DNA from: Azospirillum humicireducens
Lineage (GTDB): Bacteria; Pseudomonadota; Alphaproteobacteria; Azospirillales; Azospirillaceae
DNA length: 64,000 nucleotides
Direction: 5' to 3'
Assembly (NCBI RefSeq): GCF_001639105.2
Contig: NZ_CP015285.1
Coordinates: 1,914,501-1,978,500, forward strand
In this document: in pieces, positions 18,689 to 29,141 of the stretch
How positions within the stretch are numbered: position 1 is the first letter of the stretch
How the letters are laid out: each line of letters starts with the position of its first letter
The notes under the pieces: model-generated
The model's database searches: none
What the model was told of the DNA's origin: nothing
What the model saw: the letters and a program-made list of their open reading frames with translations, nothing else
Position numbers and translations under genes: made by a program

Positions 18689-20026
18689 ATGCCCGACACG
18701 CATCTCATTCCGCCCGCCGGCCCGCCCACCGGCCCGCTTGCCGACTCCGGCGCGACCATGCCGGACGGCGACCGGCGGCAGGCTCTCGCCACCCGTTTCC
18801 AGAAGGCACGCTCCCGCACGGCTGAACTGGTCGCCACCCTGTCGCCGGAAGACCTGATGGTCCAGACCGTAGCCGACGGCGCCCCGGCGAAATGGCACCT
18901 CGCCCATACCAGCTGGCTGTTCGAGGCGGCGGTGCTGATCCCCTTCAGCCCCGGCTACCGTCCTTGCGATCCCGTCTTCCTCGACCTGTTCTCAGGCCGC
19001 GGCGAGCGCTTTGCCGCGCCGCCCCGCGTGCTGTCCCGACCGGGTGTCGCGGAGATCATGCGCCACCGTGACCAGATCAACGCCGCGGTGCTGCATCTGA
19101 TCGAGCAGGCCGAAGACGGTCTGTGGGACGCGGTGGAACCGGCGCTGGTGATGTCCGTCGCCCACGAACGCCGCCACCAGGAGCGCATGCTCCTGCACAT
19201 CAAGCACGCCCTGTGGTCCAACCCGCTGCGCCCCGCCTATGAGCCGGCGCCCGACCACCCCCATCTGGGGGCCCCGCCCGACGGCTGGGTTGAGCAGGCT
19301 GGCGGACTGGTCGAGATCGGGCGCCCCGCGCCGCTGCCCGGATTCGACCATGAGGGGCCACGCCATCGCGTCTGGCTGGAGCCCTATCGCCTGGCCGCCC
19401 GTCCGGTCACCTGTGGCGAATTTCTGGCCTTCATCGAAGCCGGCGGCTACAGCGACCGCTCGCTCTGGCTATCCGACGGCTGGGAGACCGCGCTGGCGGA
19501 AGGCTGGAGCGCCCCCCTCTATTGGGAGCGCGGCAGCGGCGGGAAGGACGTCGGTTCCGGATGGCAGGTCTTCACCCTCTACGGCATGCAGCCGCTCGAC
19601 CCGGACGAGCCGGTCTGCCATGCCAGCTGGTACGAGGCCGACGCCTATGCCCGCTGGGCCGGCAAGCGCCTGCCCCGCGAAGCGGAATGGGAGACGGTCG
19701 CCGCCGGCTGCGACAGCATGGGCAATCTGCTGGGCACCGGCCATCGTCACCCGCGCGCCGGCACCTGTCACGGCACCGGTCCCTGGCAGATGTGCGGCGA
19801 CGTGTGGGAATGGACCGCCGACGCCTTCGCAACATATCCCGGCTACCGCCGGCCCGATGGTCCGGACGAGGCGGTCAACGGCCGTCTCGCCGGCAACCGC
19901 ATGGTGCTGCGCGGCGGCAGTTGCCTGACCCCCTTCGACCATGCCGGCCCCTGGACGCGGCATTGCCTGCGACCGGAGACCCGCCTGTCGGTGAGCGGCT
20001 TCCGGCTGGCGGAGGATGCGGCCTAA
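18689..20026 (+). CDS. egtB: Ergothioneine biosynthesis protein EgtB
   Basis: 445 residues. An N-terminal DinB-like domain carries the non-heme iron ligands (HLAHTSW and HERRHQERM), and a C-terminal FGE-sulfatase domain reads CHASWYEADAYARWAGKRLP, MCGDVWEWTAD and RGGSCLTP. It joins hercynine (trimethyl-histidine) to a thiol donor with O2, the sulfoxide-forming step of ergothioneine synthesis. GGAGG stands eight bases before the ATG. The methyltransferase EgtD, often next door, is not in this window, so hercynine must come from a gene elsewhere. Confidence 0.92.
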   Translation: MPDTHLIPPAGPPTGPLADSGATMPDGDRRQALATRFQKARSRTAELVATLSPEDLMVQTVADGAPAKWHLAHTSWLFEAAVLIPFSPGYRPCDPVFLDLFSGRGERFAAPPRVLSRPGVAEIMRHRDQINAAVLHLIEQAEDGLWDAVEPALVMSVAHERRHQERMLLHIKHALWSNPLRPAYEPAPDHPHLGAPPDGWVEQAGGLVEIGRPAPLPGFDHEGPRHRVWLEPYRLAARPVTCGEFLAFIEAGGYSDRSLWLSDGWETALAEGWSAPLYWERGSGGKDVGSGWQVFTLYGMQPLDPDEPVCHASWYEADAYARWAGKRLPREAEWETVAAGCDSMGNLLGTGHRHPRAGTCHGTGPWQMCGDVWEWTADAFATYPGYRRPDGPDEAVNGRLAGNRMVLRGGSCLTPFDHAGPWTRHCLRPETRLSVSGFRLAEDAA

Positions 20027-20036
20027 GGGATATGCC

Positions 20037-21470
20037 TTAGGAAGGTCCGGACGCCCCAGCCATATCCGTGGCGATGTCCCCGTCTGTGGCGATTTTCCCG
20101 GCCACCAGCGCCCGCGCCTGACCCTGGGTCAGGATGCCGCGTTCGGTCAGTCGGGTGAACAGCGCGGCGGCCAGTTCCGCCACGGCCAGGGCCTCCCCCT
20201 GAGGGCCGTTGCGCGGGCGGCTGGGCAGGCCGAACGCGGCGGCAAGCCGGTCGGGCGGTGCGCCGGCCAGCGCAGGGTCGAGCGCCGCCGCCAGAACGCC
20301 AAGGTCCAGTCCCTGCGGCAGGGCCGGGTCGGAGACGCCAGCCAACACAGCCGAACGGGCCAGGGCGGCGAGCGCAGGGTCGATGCCGATGCCGACGGCG
20401 ATGCAGTTGTGCAGGGCATCCTGAATCGACGGCCAGACCGCCGCGAAGGGACGCTCGCCCGCCACCATGGCGGTGCCGATGCCGTGGCGGGCCGTCGCCT
20501 CCTCCGGCACCGGATCGATGGGGTCGATCAGAAGGGCAAGCGACACGGTCGGGAAAATGCGCGCCCCGGCCAACCGCACCGTGCCGACCGCGATGACCGC
20601 TCCGCTGTCTGGCTCCGCGCCCGCGGTCGCCACCCACAGCGCAACGAACGGCAGTGCGGCCAGCGGCTCGTCGTCACCCAAGGGGGCGGCGGACTGGGCC
20701 TGTCGAAGGGTGAGCGCTCGCTTGCCGGTCAACCCGGCGCCGTTGGCCATGCCACGGGCGGGAAAGGACAGCATCACTCCCGAATTCAGGCCGAGATCGA
20801 CGAGCCGCGCCGACAGCTCGCCCTCCTCCGTCCGGCGCAGCACCGCGGAGACGGGCGCTCCGCCGCCGCGTGCCCGTTCGATGGCACGGGCCAGATCGTC
20901 GCGCAGCAGGGCCTTGCCAATGTCGGCGCCCTCCTCCACCTCCAGCAGCCGCACGGCGGCAGGGTTCAGCCGCTCCACCCGTCCCAGTTCGTCGATGATC
21001 AGCACCGGGTCGTCGGCGAGCACCAAAGCCGCGCGAACCGCCCGGTCCATGCGGCCGCCGCCCAACGGCCCAAGCCCGAGAGGCCCGAGGCCCGATTGAC
21101 CATCGGCGACCGGGGCATCGGCCGACGCGCCAGCTCCCGGACTCCGCTCCCCGCCACGGATCAACCCCGCGGCCGCTTCGGCCAGACGCCCGACCTCGCC
21201 GCCGCGTCCGCCCGACCAGGGTTCGAGGTCGATGCGGGTGCGCCCGCCGGACAGCCGGTCGGCCAGACGCTCCAAATCGCTGAAATGGCGGGTCAGACGG
21301 GAGAAGACGAACCAAACCGCCAGCAGGCCGATTCCGCAGACCATCAGGTCGCGCGTGAAGGCGGTCCGGTCCGCCGCCGCCAGCTGCGTGATCTCCACGC
21401 CCAGAAAGACCAGCGTGGCCGCCGCCACCACCAGCCCCAGCATCGCCACGCGCCAAACGCCGCCCTTCAT
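20037..21470 (-). CDS. Membrane HAMP/PAS sensor protein with degenerate DnaQ-like exonuclease domain
   Basis: 477 residues. Two membrane spans (about 7-24 and 42-58), a HAMP-like linker, a Gly/Pro-rich link and a PAS domain (LADDPVLIIDELGRVERLNPA, 151-240). Residues 275-445 align by eye with the DEDDh exonuclease domain of the protein at 54731, with the same strand order and Gly pattern. The catalytic residues are changed: FDTETTG is LWVATAG, with D to W279 and E to A281. Motif III RHTALGD is RNGPQGE, with H to N421 and D to E426. Only the motif II Asp (D364) remains. I infer a non-catalytic sensor or binding protein. GGAGG precedes the ATG. It converges on egtB with a 10-base gap. Confidence 0.72.
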   Translation of the reverse strand: MKGGVWRVAMLGLVVAAATLVFLGVEITQLAAADRTAFTRDLMVCGIGLLAVWFVFSRLTRHFSDLERLADRLSGGRTRIDLEPWSGGRGGEVGRLAEAAAGLIRGGERSPGAGASADAPVADGQSGLGPLGLGPLGGGRMDRAVRAALVLADDPVLIIDELGRVERLNPAAVRLLEVEEGADIGKALLRDDLARAIERARGGGAPVSAVLRRTEEGELSARLVDLGLNSGVMLSFPARGMANGAGLTGKRALTLRQAQSAAPLGDDEPLAALPFVALWVATAGAEPDSGAVIAVGTVRLAGARIFPTVSLALLIDPIDPVPEEATARHGIGTAMVAGERPFAAVWPSIQDALHNCIAVGIGIDPALAALARSAVLAGVSDPALPQGLDLGVLAAALDPALAGAPPDRLAAAFGLPSRPRNGPQGEALAVAELAAALFTRLTERGILTQGQARALVAGKIATDGDIATDMAGASGPS

Positions 21471-22041
21471 CGGGCCGCCTCCCCCTCGTTGTACCCCAAC
21501 TCTAGCGGGCGGGACGGACTCGGAGAAGCGACGCGCGTGTTCCGCGCGCAAGCAATGTGACCCGCCCACCTCCATCTGCTCGATCAGGCCGATCGACGCG
21601 CCCCTGAGCTCGCCCGACAGGCGGAGCACCAGCAACGCTTCCAGCGCGACGGCCAGCGCATGGTCAGGAACGGATCGGATCGGTTGATTGCGGAAGAATG
21701 GACGGACGGCGCCGGCCTACCGGCCGAAAGCCTCAACGAATGCTTAACAGAGTGGGAATGAGGCGGCTTGACCTGATTTTGACACCGGAGAATCGCGTTT
21801 TAGGCACATTTCTCAAAGTCGAGACGACGCTTTCAGCTTCATACCGGTCGAGTTACCCTTTGCCGCCGGCCCCGCAATCCCGGATTACCGCCTTTGCGTA
21901 AAATACATGGCAACTCCCGACCGCTCTTTTGCTATCGCTCTGTTGCATTTCCTGGTTTGCCTGCTTGCCGGATGATGCTAAAGGTAGGCGATCCAGCGAC
22001 AACACTCCTTTCCGCATAGGCGATTCCTTGGGAGGCCGGCA
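21471..22041. other. 571-base gap without a supported gene
   Basis: A lower-GC stretch (about 21770-21960) probably holds the promoters for the genes on either side. A 67-codon open frame at 21698-21901 exists but shows no family or codon signal. Confidence 0.4.
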
Positions 22042-22491
22042 ATGACCATGGTCTATCGTCCCCTGCCCTATGGCGGGCACGAAGACCGGCGGACAGGCCG
22101 CCATCTGCTTCTGGCGGTGGCCCTGATTCTTGCCATTCCGACCGTGCTCGGTGCCGGCTGCACCGTCGACGCTCTGCGCAGCTATGCGGTGGAGGCCCGG
22201 CTGGCGCAGGCGGTCGACGCCGCCGCCCTGGCCGGTGGGCGGGTGATGTTCGACTCACAGCGTGACGGACATATCCGCAGCTTCTTCGACAAGGCTTTCC
22301 CCAGAGGGTTCCTGGGATCCGACTTGTCGCCCCTGACAATCGCGGAGGACGCGGCGGCCGGCACCCTCACCGTCAGCGCCCACGCCACCGTCAACGCCAT
22401 CTTTCTGCGCCTGTTCGGCAAGAAGGAAGTGATGGTGGAGGCGCAATCCATCGTCCGCCGCGGTCACCACGCCCGCAGCAAGCTCCAGTAA
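22042..22491 (+). CDS. TadE/TadG-like pilus-assembly or envelope protein
   Basis: 149 residues. One membrane span near the N-terminus (HLLLAVALILAIPTVLGAGC), then YAVEARLAQAVDAAALAGGR, the hallmark of TadE/TadG N-termini, and a periplasmic domain of about 100 residues (DAAAGTLTVSAHATVNAIFL). TadG is normally much longer and lies in a tad cluster; here it is short and alone, so it is either a minor pseudopilin-like component or a stray family member. Start preceded by GGGAGG. Confidence 0.72.
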   Translation: MTMVYRPLPYGGHEDRRTGRHLLLAVALILAIPTVLGAGCTVDALRSYAVEARLAQAVDAAALAGGRVMFDSQRDGHIRSFFDKAFPRGFLGSDLSPLTIAEDAAAGTLTVSAHATVNAIFLRLFGKKEVMVEAQSIVRRGHHARSKLQ

Positions 22492-22613
22492 GCACCCTCC
22501 AAGCCCTTACCACCACCTCGCCGATTCGCGACGCTCGCATTCGCGGAATGCAGCCCGGCGGCTTCGCCACTGCGGTAGAAGGACGGACAGCGCCCCTTCC
22601 ACCGGAGTCCGCG

Positions 22614-23009
22614 ATGCTCGGAACCCTGACGCTTCTCCTGCTTTGCCAACTGGCGGGCGAACTGGCCGCCCGCCTGCTGCACCTGCCGGTCCCCGGCCCC
22701 GTGTTGGGTATGATCCTGCTGTTCGGCGGGCTGCTGCTCCGTGGCGGGGTTCCGGCAGCGGTGCAGGAAACGGCCGGCGGGCTGCTGCGGCACCTGTCCC
22801 TGCTGTTCGTTCCGGCCGGCGTCGGCGTGATGGTCCATGTCACCCGCCTGGAGACGGAGGCGTTGCCCATCGTCGTCGCGCTGTTCGGCAGCACGCTGTT
22901 CGGCATCGCGGTGACGGCGAAGCTGATGGCCTTCCTGCTGAGCCGCACCGATCCGCGGCTGCAGGACGAGCCGGCAACGGGAAATTCGGCGGAAGGGGAC
23001 CGGGCATGA
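22614..23009 (+). CDS. LrgA/CidA-family holin-like membrane protein
   Basis: 131 residues with four predicted spans. PVPGPVLGMILLFGGLLL and LLFVPAGVGVM are the conserved CidA/LrgA segments. The family forms membrane pores or carriers linked to murein hydrolase control and, in some bacteria, to export of glycolate or pyruvate. GGAG is seen before the ATG. The stop overlaps the LrgB start by the ATGA arrangement, so the two are translationally coupled. Confidence 0.9.
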   Translation: MLGTLTLLLLCQLAGELAARLLHLPVPGPVLGMILLFGGLLLRGGVPAAVQETAGGLLRHLSLLFVPAGVGVMVHVTRLETEALPIVVALFGSTLFGIAVTAKLMAFLLSRTDPRLQDEPATGNSAEGDRA

Positions 23010-23728
23010 GCGACGACCTTCATCAAATCTGGGTCTATCTGTCGGCAAACCCGTTGGCCGGACTGACCCTGACCCTGGTCGCCTACCAATGCGGGCTTTG
23101 GCTGTTCGAGAAGCTGGGTCGGCGCCCGGTGCTGAACCCGGTGCTGATCGCAGTTGTCCTGATCGCCGGGGTTCTGAGCCTGTCGGGCATCGATTACCGC
23201 ACCTATTTCGACGGCGCGCAGTTCGTCCATTTCCTGCTGGGTCCGGCCACCGTGGCGCTGGCCATCCCGCTCTACAACCAGTTCCAGGAGGTGCGCCGCT
23301 CGGCTCTGGCGCTGGTGGTGGCGCTGCTGGTGGGGTCGGCCGCCTCGGCGCTGAGCGCGGTGGCGCTGGTCTGGGCCTTCGGAGGATCGGCGGTGACGAT
23401 CCTGTCGATGGCGCCCAAATCCGTCACCTCCCCCATCGCCATGGGCGTGTCGGAGCAGATCGGCGGCCTGCCGTCCTTGACCGCGGTGTTCGTCATCATC
23501 ACCGGCATCGTGGCGGCCAGCTTCGGCACCTGGGTGCTGAACCTGGTGCGGGTGAAGGACTGGCGCGCCCGCGGATTCGGCATGGGGGTGGCGGCGCACG
23601 GCATCGGCACCGCCCGCGCCCTGCAGGTCAACGAGGTGGCGGGCGCCTTCGCCGGGCTGGGCATGGGGCTGAACGGGCTGGCGACGGCGCTGCTGCTGCC
23701 GACGCTCTATCACCTGATTTGGGGCTGA
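23006..23728 (+). CDS. LrgB/CidB-family membrane protein
   Basis: 240 residues, six or more spans. LLGPATVALAIPLYNQ, the APKSVTSPIAMGVSEQIGG signature and AAHGIGTARALQ define the LrgB family. It works with the LrgA-type partner encoded immediately upstream. Alternatives for the physiological role are programmed lysis control or export of small carboxylates (as plastidic PLGG1); the sequence does not decide between them. Confidence 0.92.
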   Translation: MSDDLHQIWVYLSANPLAGLTLTLVAYQCGLWLFEKLGRRPVLNPVLIAVVLIAGVLSLSGIDYRTYFDGAQFVHFLLGPATVALAIPLYNQFQEVRRSALALVVALLVGSAASALSAVALVWAFGGSAVTILSMAPKSVTSPIAMGVSEQIGGLPSLTAVFVIITGIVAASFGTWVLNLVRVKDWRARGFGMGVAAHGIGTARALQVNEVAGAFAGLGMGLNGLATALLLPTLYHLIWG

Positions 23729-23778
23729 GCACGGCTATGGTTCGCCCGTCCCGCAGTCAGTTTCCCGCCAATCCGGGC

Positions 23779-23807
23779 TTGACAGCCATGCCGCACCTGC
23801 GCACAGT
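23779..23807 (+). promoter_or_regulatory. Possible promoter for the leuA leader
   Basis: Perfect -35 TTGACA (23779-23784), 17-base spacer, weak -10 CACAGT. If used, transcription would start almost at the leader ATG at 23815. Confidence 0.35.
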
Positions 23808-23814
23808 GCGGCCC

Positions 23815-23871
23815 ATGACCACCATCGACCGCCAGAACGCCCTTCTTCGACTTCTCGGCCCGGCGCTTTAA
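23815..23871 (+). CDS. Leucine-rich leader peptide of leuA
   Basis: 18 codons: MTTIDRQNALLRLLGPAL. Five of the last nine residues are leucine, with two adjacent pairs, and it lies 252 bases before leuA. An in-frame ATG at 23788 would give 27 residues. Short leucine-rich peptides before leuA are the control element of ribosome-mediated attenuation. I did not find a clean hairpin with a T-run between this stop and leuA, so the mechanism is inferred from the peptide and its position. Confidence 0.6.
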   Translation: MTTIDRQNALLRLLGPAL

Positions 23872-25827
<1,956 letters not shown>

Positions 25828-25841
25828 GGGGTCGGACTGCG

Positions 25842-25956
25842 GCCCCCTCCCTAACCCTCCCCCGCTTTGCGGGAGAGGGGACTGCCGCGACCTTACCCTC
25901 CACCGCTGAAAGCGGGGGAGGGAGGGGCCCGCTCGCAAGAGCGGGAGGGAGGGGGC
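25842..25956. repeat. Cluster of GC-rich intergenic palindromes
   Basis: Three adjoining inverted repeats: CCCTCCC...CCCGC-TTT-GCGGGAGAGGGG, CCACCGCT-GAA-AGCGGGGGAGG, and CCCGCTC-GCAA-GAGCGGG. Same family as 13230. They lie between leuA and hldD and could end leuA transcription. Confidence 0.72.
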
Positions 25957-26047
25957 ATCGCCCGCCCGCACTCCCCCAACCTTGCCCCCACGCGCCTGCC
26001 CGCCTATAAGTCCCCACGAAACGCGTCGAGCAACAGCGGACAGCGCT

Positions 26048-27034
26048 ATGATCGTGGTCACCGGCGGGGCCGGCTTCATCGGGTCCAACCTTGTCGCGGC
26101 ATTGGCCGCGCGCGGCATCACCGACGTGGCGGTCGTCGACCGCTTCCGCGACGGCGAGAAGTGGCAGAACCTTGCCAAGCGCGAGGTCGCGACCCTGGTT
26201 CCGCCGGAACAGACGCTGGCCTTCCTCGACCAGCATGCGGCGGAAATCGACGCCGTCTTCCATCTCGGCGCCATCTCCGCCACCACCGAGCGGGACGTCG
26301 ACAAGATCGTCGCCAACAACGTGGCGCTGACGTTGGACCTGTGGCGCTGGTGTTCCTGGCGCGGCTGCCGGCTGATCTACGCCTCCTCCGCCGCCACCTA
26401 TGGCGACGGCTCCGCCGGTTTCGACGACGATGGATCCTGCGACGGGCTGGCGCGGCTGCGGCCGCTCAACGCCTATGGCTGGTCCAAGCATCTGGTCGAC
26501 CGCCGCATCGCCCGCGCCGTCGCCACCGGCGACCTCGTGCCGCCGCAATGGGCCGGGCTGAAGTTCTTCAACGTCTACGGCCCCAACGAGGCGCACAAGG
26601 GCGACATGATGAGCGTGGTCGCCAAGCTGCATCCGCAGCTGACGGCCGGCAATCCGGCACGCCTGTTCAAGTCGCACAAGGACGGCTTCGAAGATGGCGG
26701 CCAGCTGCGCGACTTCATCCACGTCGACGATTGCATAGCGGTGATGCTGTGGCTGTACGACCATCCGGAGGTCAGCGGCCTGTTCAACGTCGGCACCGGC
26801 AAGGCGCGCAGCTTCAAGGATCTGGCGCTGGCGACCTTCTCGGCCCTGGGGCTGCCCCCCCGGATTGAGTACTTCGACATGCCCGAGCATCTGCGCGGCA
26901 AATACCAATATTTCACGCAGGCGACGACGGATCGCCTGCGCGCCGCCGGGTTCGACCAGCCCTTCACCGAGCTGGAAGAGGGTGTCCGGCGCTATGTGCA
27001 GGAATTCCTGTCGCAGCCCGACCCGTATCGCTGA
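26048..27034 (+). CDS. hldD: ADP-L-glycero-D-manno-heptose 6-epimerase
   Basis: 328 residues. Rossmann motif GGAGFIGSN (residues 6-14), DRFRDGEKWQNL, the SSAATYG strand and catalytic YGWSK, then FNVYGPNEAHKGDMMS, all characteristic of HldD/RfaD. It makes the heptose donor for the lipopolysaccharide inner core. lgt follows within 11 bases, so it heads a likely hldD-lgt-methyltransferase run. Confidence 0.94.
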   Translation: MIVVTGGAGFIGSNLVAALAARGITDVAVVDRFRDGEKWQNLAKREVATLVPPEQTLAFLDQHAAEIDAVFHLGAISATTERDVDKIVANNVALTLDLWRWCSWRGCRLIYASSAATYGDGSAGFDDDGSCDGLARLRPLNAYGWSKHLVDRRIARAVATGDLVPPQWAGLKFFNVYGPNEAHKGDMMSVVAKLHPQLTAGNPARLFKSHKDGFEDGGQLRDFIHVDDCIAVMLWLYDHPEVSGLFNVGTGKARSFKDLALATFSALGLPPRIEYFDMPEHLRGKYQYFTQATTDRLRAAGFDQPFTELEEGVRRYVQEFLSQPDPYR

Positions 27035-27045
27035 CCGGAGTTCCC

Positions 27046-27867
27046 ATGTTTGCCGCCCTGCCTGTCGTGGCCTTCCCCACCATCGACCCGGTCGCCTTCG
27101 CCGTCGGCCCGGTCGTCGTCCGCTGGTATGCGTTGGCCTATCTGGCCGGCTTCGTGCTGGGCTGGCGCTATTGCCTGGGGCTGGCGCGGCTCGATGCCGA
27201 CCGCCGGCCGAAGCCTGAGGAGTTCGACGACTTCCTGACCTGGGCGGTGATCGGCACCATCCTGGGCGGGCGGCTCGGCTATGTGCTGTTCTACAACCTG
27301 CCCTACTATATCGAAAATCCGCTGGACGCCTTGCAGGTCTGGCATGGCGGCATGTCCTTCCATGGCGGCATGGTCGGCGTGCTGACCGCCATCGGGCTGT
27401 TCTGCTGGCGGCGCGGCATCTCGCCCTTCGTCTTCGGCGACATCATCGCCGCCTGCGCGCCCATCGGCCTGTTCTTCGGCCGCATCGCCAACTTCATCAA
27501 TGGCGAACTGTATGGCCGGGCTGCGCCCGACTTCGCCTATGCCATGGTGTTTCCGCGCGATCCGCTCCAGGTGCCGCGCCATCCGAGCCAGCTCTACGAG
27601 GCGGCACTGGAGGGCGTGGTTCTGTTCATCCTGCTGGCGATCGCCATCCGCAGCCCGGCGCTGCGCAACCGGCCCGGCACGGTCGGCGGGCTGTTCCTGA
27701 TCGGCTACGGCCTGTCGCGCATCATCGTGGAGTTCTTCCGCGAACCCGATCCGCAGCTGGGCTTCCTGTTCGCCGGCGCCACGATGGGACAGCTGCTGTC
27801 GCTGCCGATGGTCGCGGCCGGCCTGTGGCTGGTCCTGCGCGGCCGGCGTCACGCCATCCCGGCCTGA
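27046..27867 (+). CDS. lgt: Prolipoprotein diacylglyceryl transferase
   Basis: 273 residues, seven predicted spans. HGGMSFHGGMVG contains the family's essential His region, and GRIANFINGELYGR is the Lgt signature with the phosphatidylglycerol-contacting residues. RHPSQLYEAALEG and LSRIIVEFFREPD follow. It lipidates the lipobox Cys of lipoprotein precursors at the inner membrane. The next gene begins 4 bases after its stop, an arrangement common in Alphaproteobacteria. Confidence 0.96.
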   Translation: MFAALPVVAFPTIDPVAFAVGPVVVRWYALAYLAGFVLGWRYCLGLARLDADRRPKPEEFDDFLTWAVIGTILGGRLGYVLFYNLPYYIENPLDALQVWHGGMSFHGGMVGVLTAIGLFCWRRGISPFVFGDIIAACAPIGLFFGRIANFINGELYGRAAPDFAYAMVFPRDPLQVPRHPSQLYEAALEGVVLFILLAIAIRSPALRNRPGTVGGLFLIGYGLSRIIVEFFREPDPQLGFLFAGATMGQLLSLPMVAAGLWLVLRGRRHAIPA

Positions 27868-27871
27868 CGCC

Positions 27872-29008
27872 ATGGCAGACGAAAGCGCCGGTTCGGACAC
27901 ACTGGCCCATCTGCTGGCCCGCCGCATCCTGGTGGACAGCCCGATCAGCGTCGGCGCCTTCATGGCGGAAGCGCTGGGGCACCCGCGGCTCGGCTATTAC
28001 ATCCGCCAGGACCCGTTCGGCAGCGACGGCGACTTCACGACCGCGCCGGAGATCAGCCAGATGTTCGGCGAACTGGTCGGTCTGTGGTGCGTCGACAGCT
28101 GGATGCGGCTCGGCGGCCCCGGCCCCTTCCATCTGGTGGAGCTCGGCCCCGGCCGTGGCACGCTGATGGCGGACGTGCTGCGGGCGGCAGCCGTGCTGCC
28201 GCTGTTCCGCGACAACGCGACGGTTCATCTGGTGGAGACCAGCCCGGCCCTGCGCGAGCGCCAGTGCCGGACGCTGCAGCCCATCCTCGGCGATGCCATC
28301 CAGTGGCACGACCGGCTGGAGGATGTGCCCGACGGCCCGACCATCCTGATCGCCAACGAATTCTTCGACGCCCTGCCGATCCGTCAGGTGCAGAAGACCG
28401 GCCATGGCTGGTTCGAACGTCTGGTCGATGTCGAGCCCGACAGCAGCAAGGATGATCCACGCTTCCGGTTCGTCCTGGAGGCCTTCGGCAGTTCCGGCAG
28501 CCGGCTGGTGCCTGATGCCCTCCGCGATGCGCCGGACGGCAGCGTGGTGGAGGTCTCGCCCGCCTCGCAGGCGGTGGCGCGGCTGATCGGCAGCCGACTG
28601 GCCGAGGCCCCCGGCGCGGCGCTGGTCATCGATTACGGGTATGCCCAGGGTCCGGCGGTCGGGGACACGCTCCAGGCGATGCGCCGACACGCCTATGCCC
28701 CCGTGCTGGAGGCGCCGGGCGAGGCCGACCTGACCGCGCACGTCGATTTCGCCAGCATCGCCGCCGCGGCGCGGGAAGGGGGAGCCCAATCCTTCGGCCC
28801 GGTCGAGCAGGGGGAATGGCTGACCCGCCTCGGCATCCACCAACGGGCGTCCGCCCTGATGGCCAAGGCCACACCGGCCCAGGCCAAGGATATCCGAAGC
28901 GCGATGGACCGCTTGATCGATCCTGCGCAAATGGGCAGGCTGTTCAAGCTGGTCGCACTGGCCACTCCCGGAACCTTCGCCGACACCTCTCCGCCGGCGG
29001 GCTTCTGA
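27872..29008 (+). CDS. NDUFAF7/MidA-type SAM-dependent methyltransferase
   Basis: 378 residues. The SAM-binding core HLVELGPGRGTLMADVLRA, then VHLVETSPALRERQ and ANEFFDALPIRQ, identify the COG1565 family. Eukaryotic members methylate an arginine of the complex I 49-kDa subunit, so a similar role in NADH dehydrogenase assembly is likely but unproven here. It is tightly linked to lgt, and pgeF follows 133 bases later. Confidence 0.88.
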   Translation: MADESAGSDTLAHLLARRILVDSPISVGAFMAEALGHPRLGYYIRQDPFGSDGDFTTAPEISQMFGELVGLWCVDSWMRLGGPGPFHLVELGPGRGTLMADVLRAAAVLPLFRDNATVHLVETSPALRERQCRTLQPILGDAIQWHDRLEDVPDGPTILIANEFFDALPIRQVQKTGHGWFERLVDVEPDSSKDDPRFRFVLEAFGSSGSRLVPDALRDAPDGSVVEVSPASQAVARLIGSRLAEAPGAALVIDYGYAQGPAVGDTLQAMRRHAYAPVLEAPGEADLTAHVDFASIAAAAREGGAQSFGPVEQGEWLTRLGIHQRASALMAKATPAQAKDIRSAMDRLIDPAQMGRLFKLVALATPGTFADTSPPAGF

Positions 29009-29141
29009 GGGCCGAGCGCAGACGACCGGTGGGAGACAAGAGCGCCGGAACCGCCACAACCACAAGCCGGGCGGACCGTGCATCGCGCGCCCCTGCCCTG
29101 TCGGGCATGCGGGAGCCATAGAACAGGGAAGGACGGCGTTC

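Noticed and set aside
20037..21635. A longer N-terminus for the HAMP/PAS pseudo-exonuclease protein (55 more residues)
   Set aside because: The frame is open, but the strong GGAGG precedes the ATG at 21470 and the first membrane span starts right after it.
21698..21901. A 67-codon plus-strand frame in the 571-base gap
   Set aside because: There is a weak GGAAG before it, but no family, no domain and no codon bias; it is not listed as a gene.
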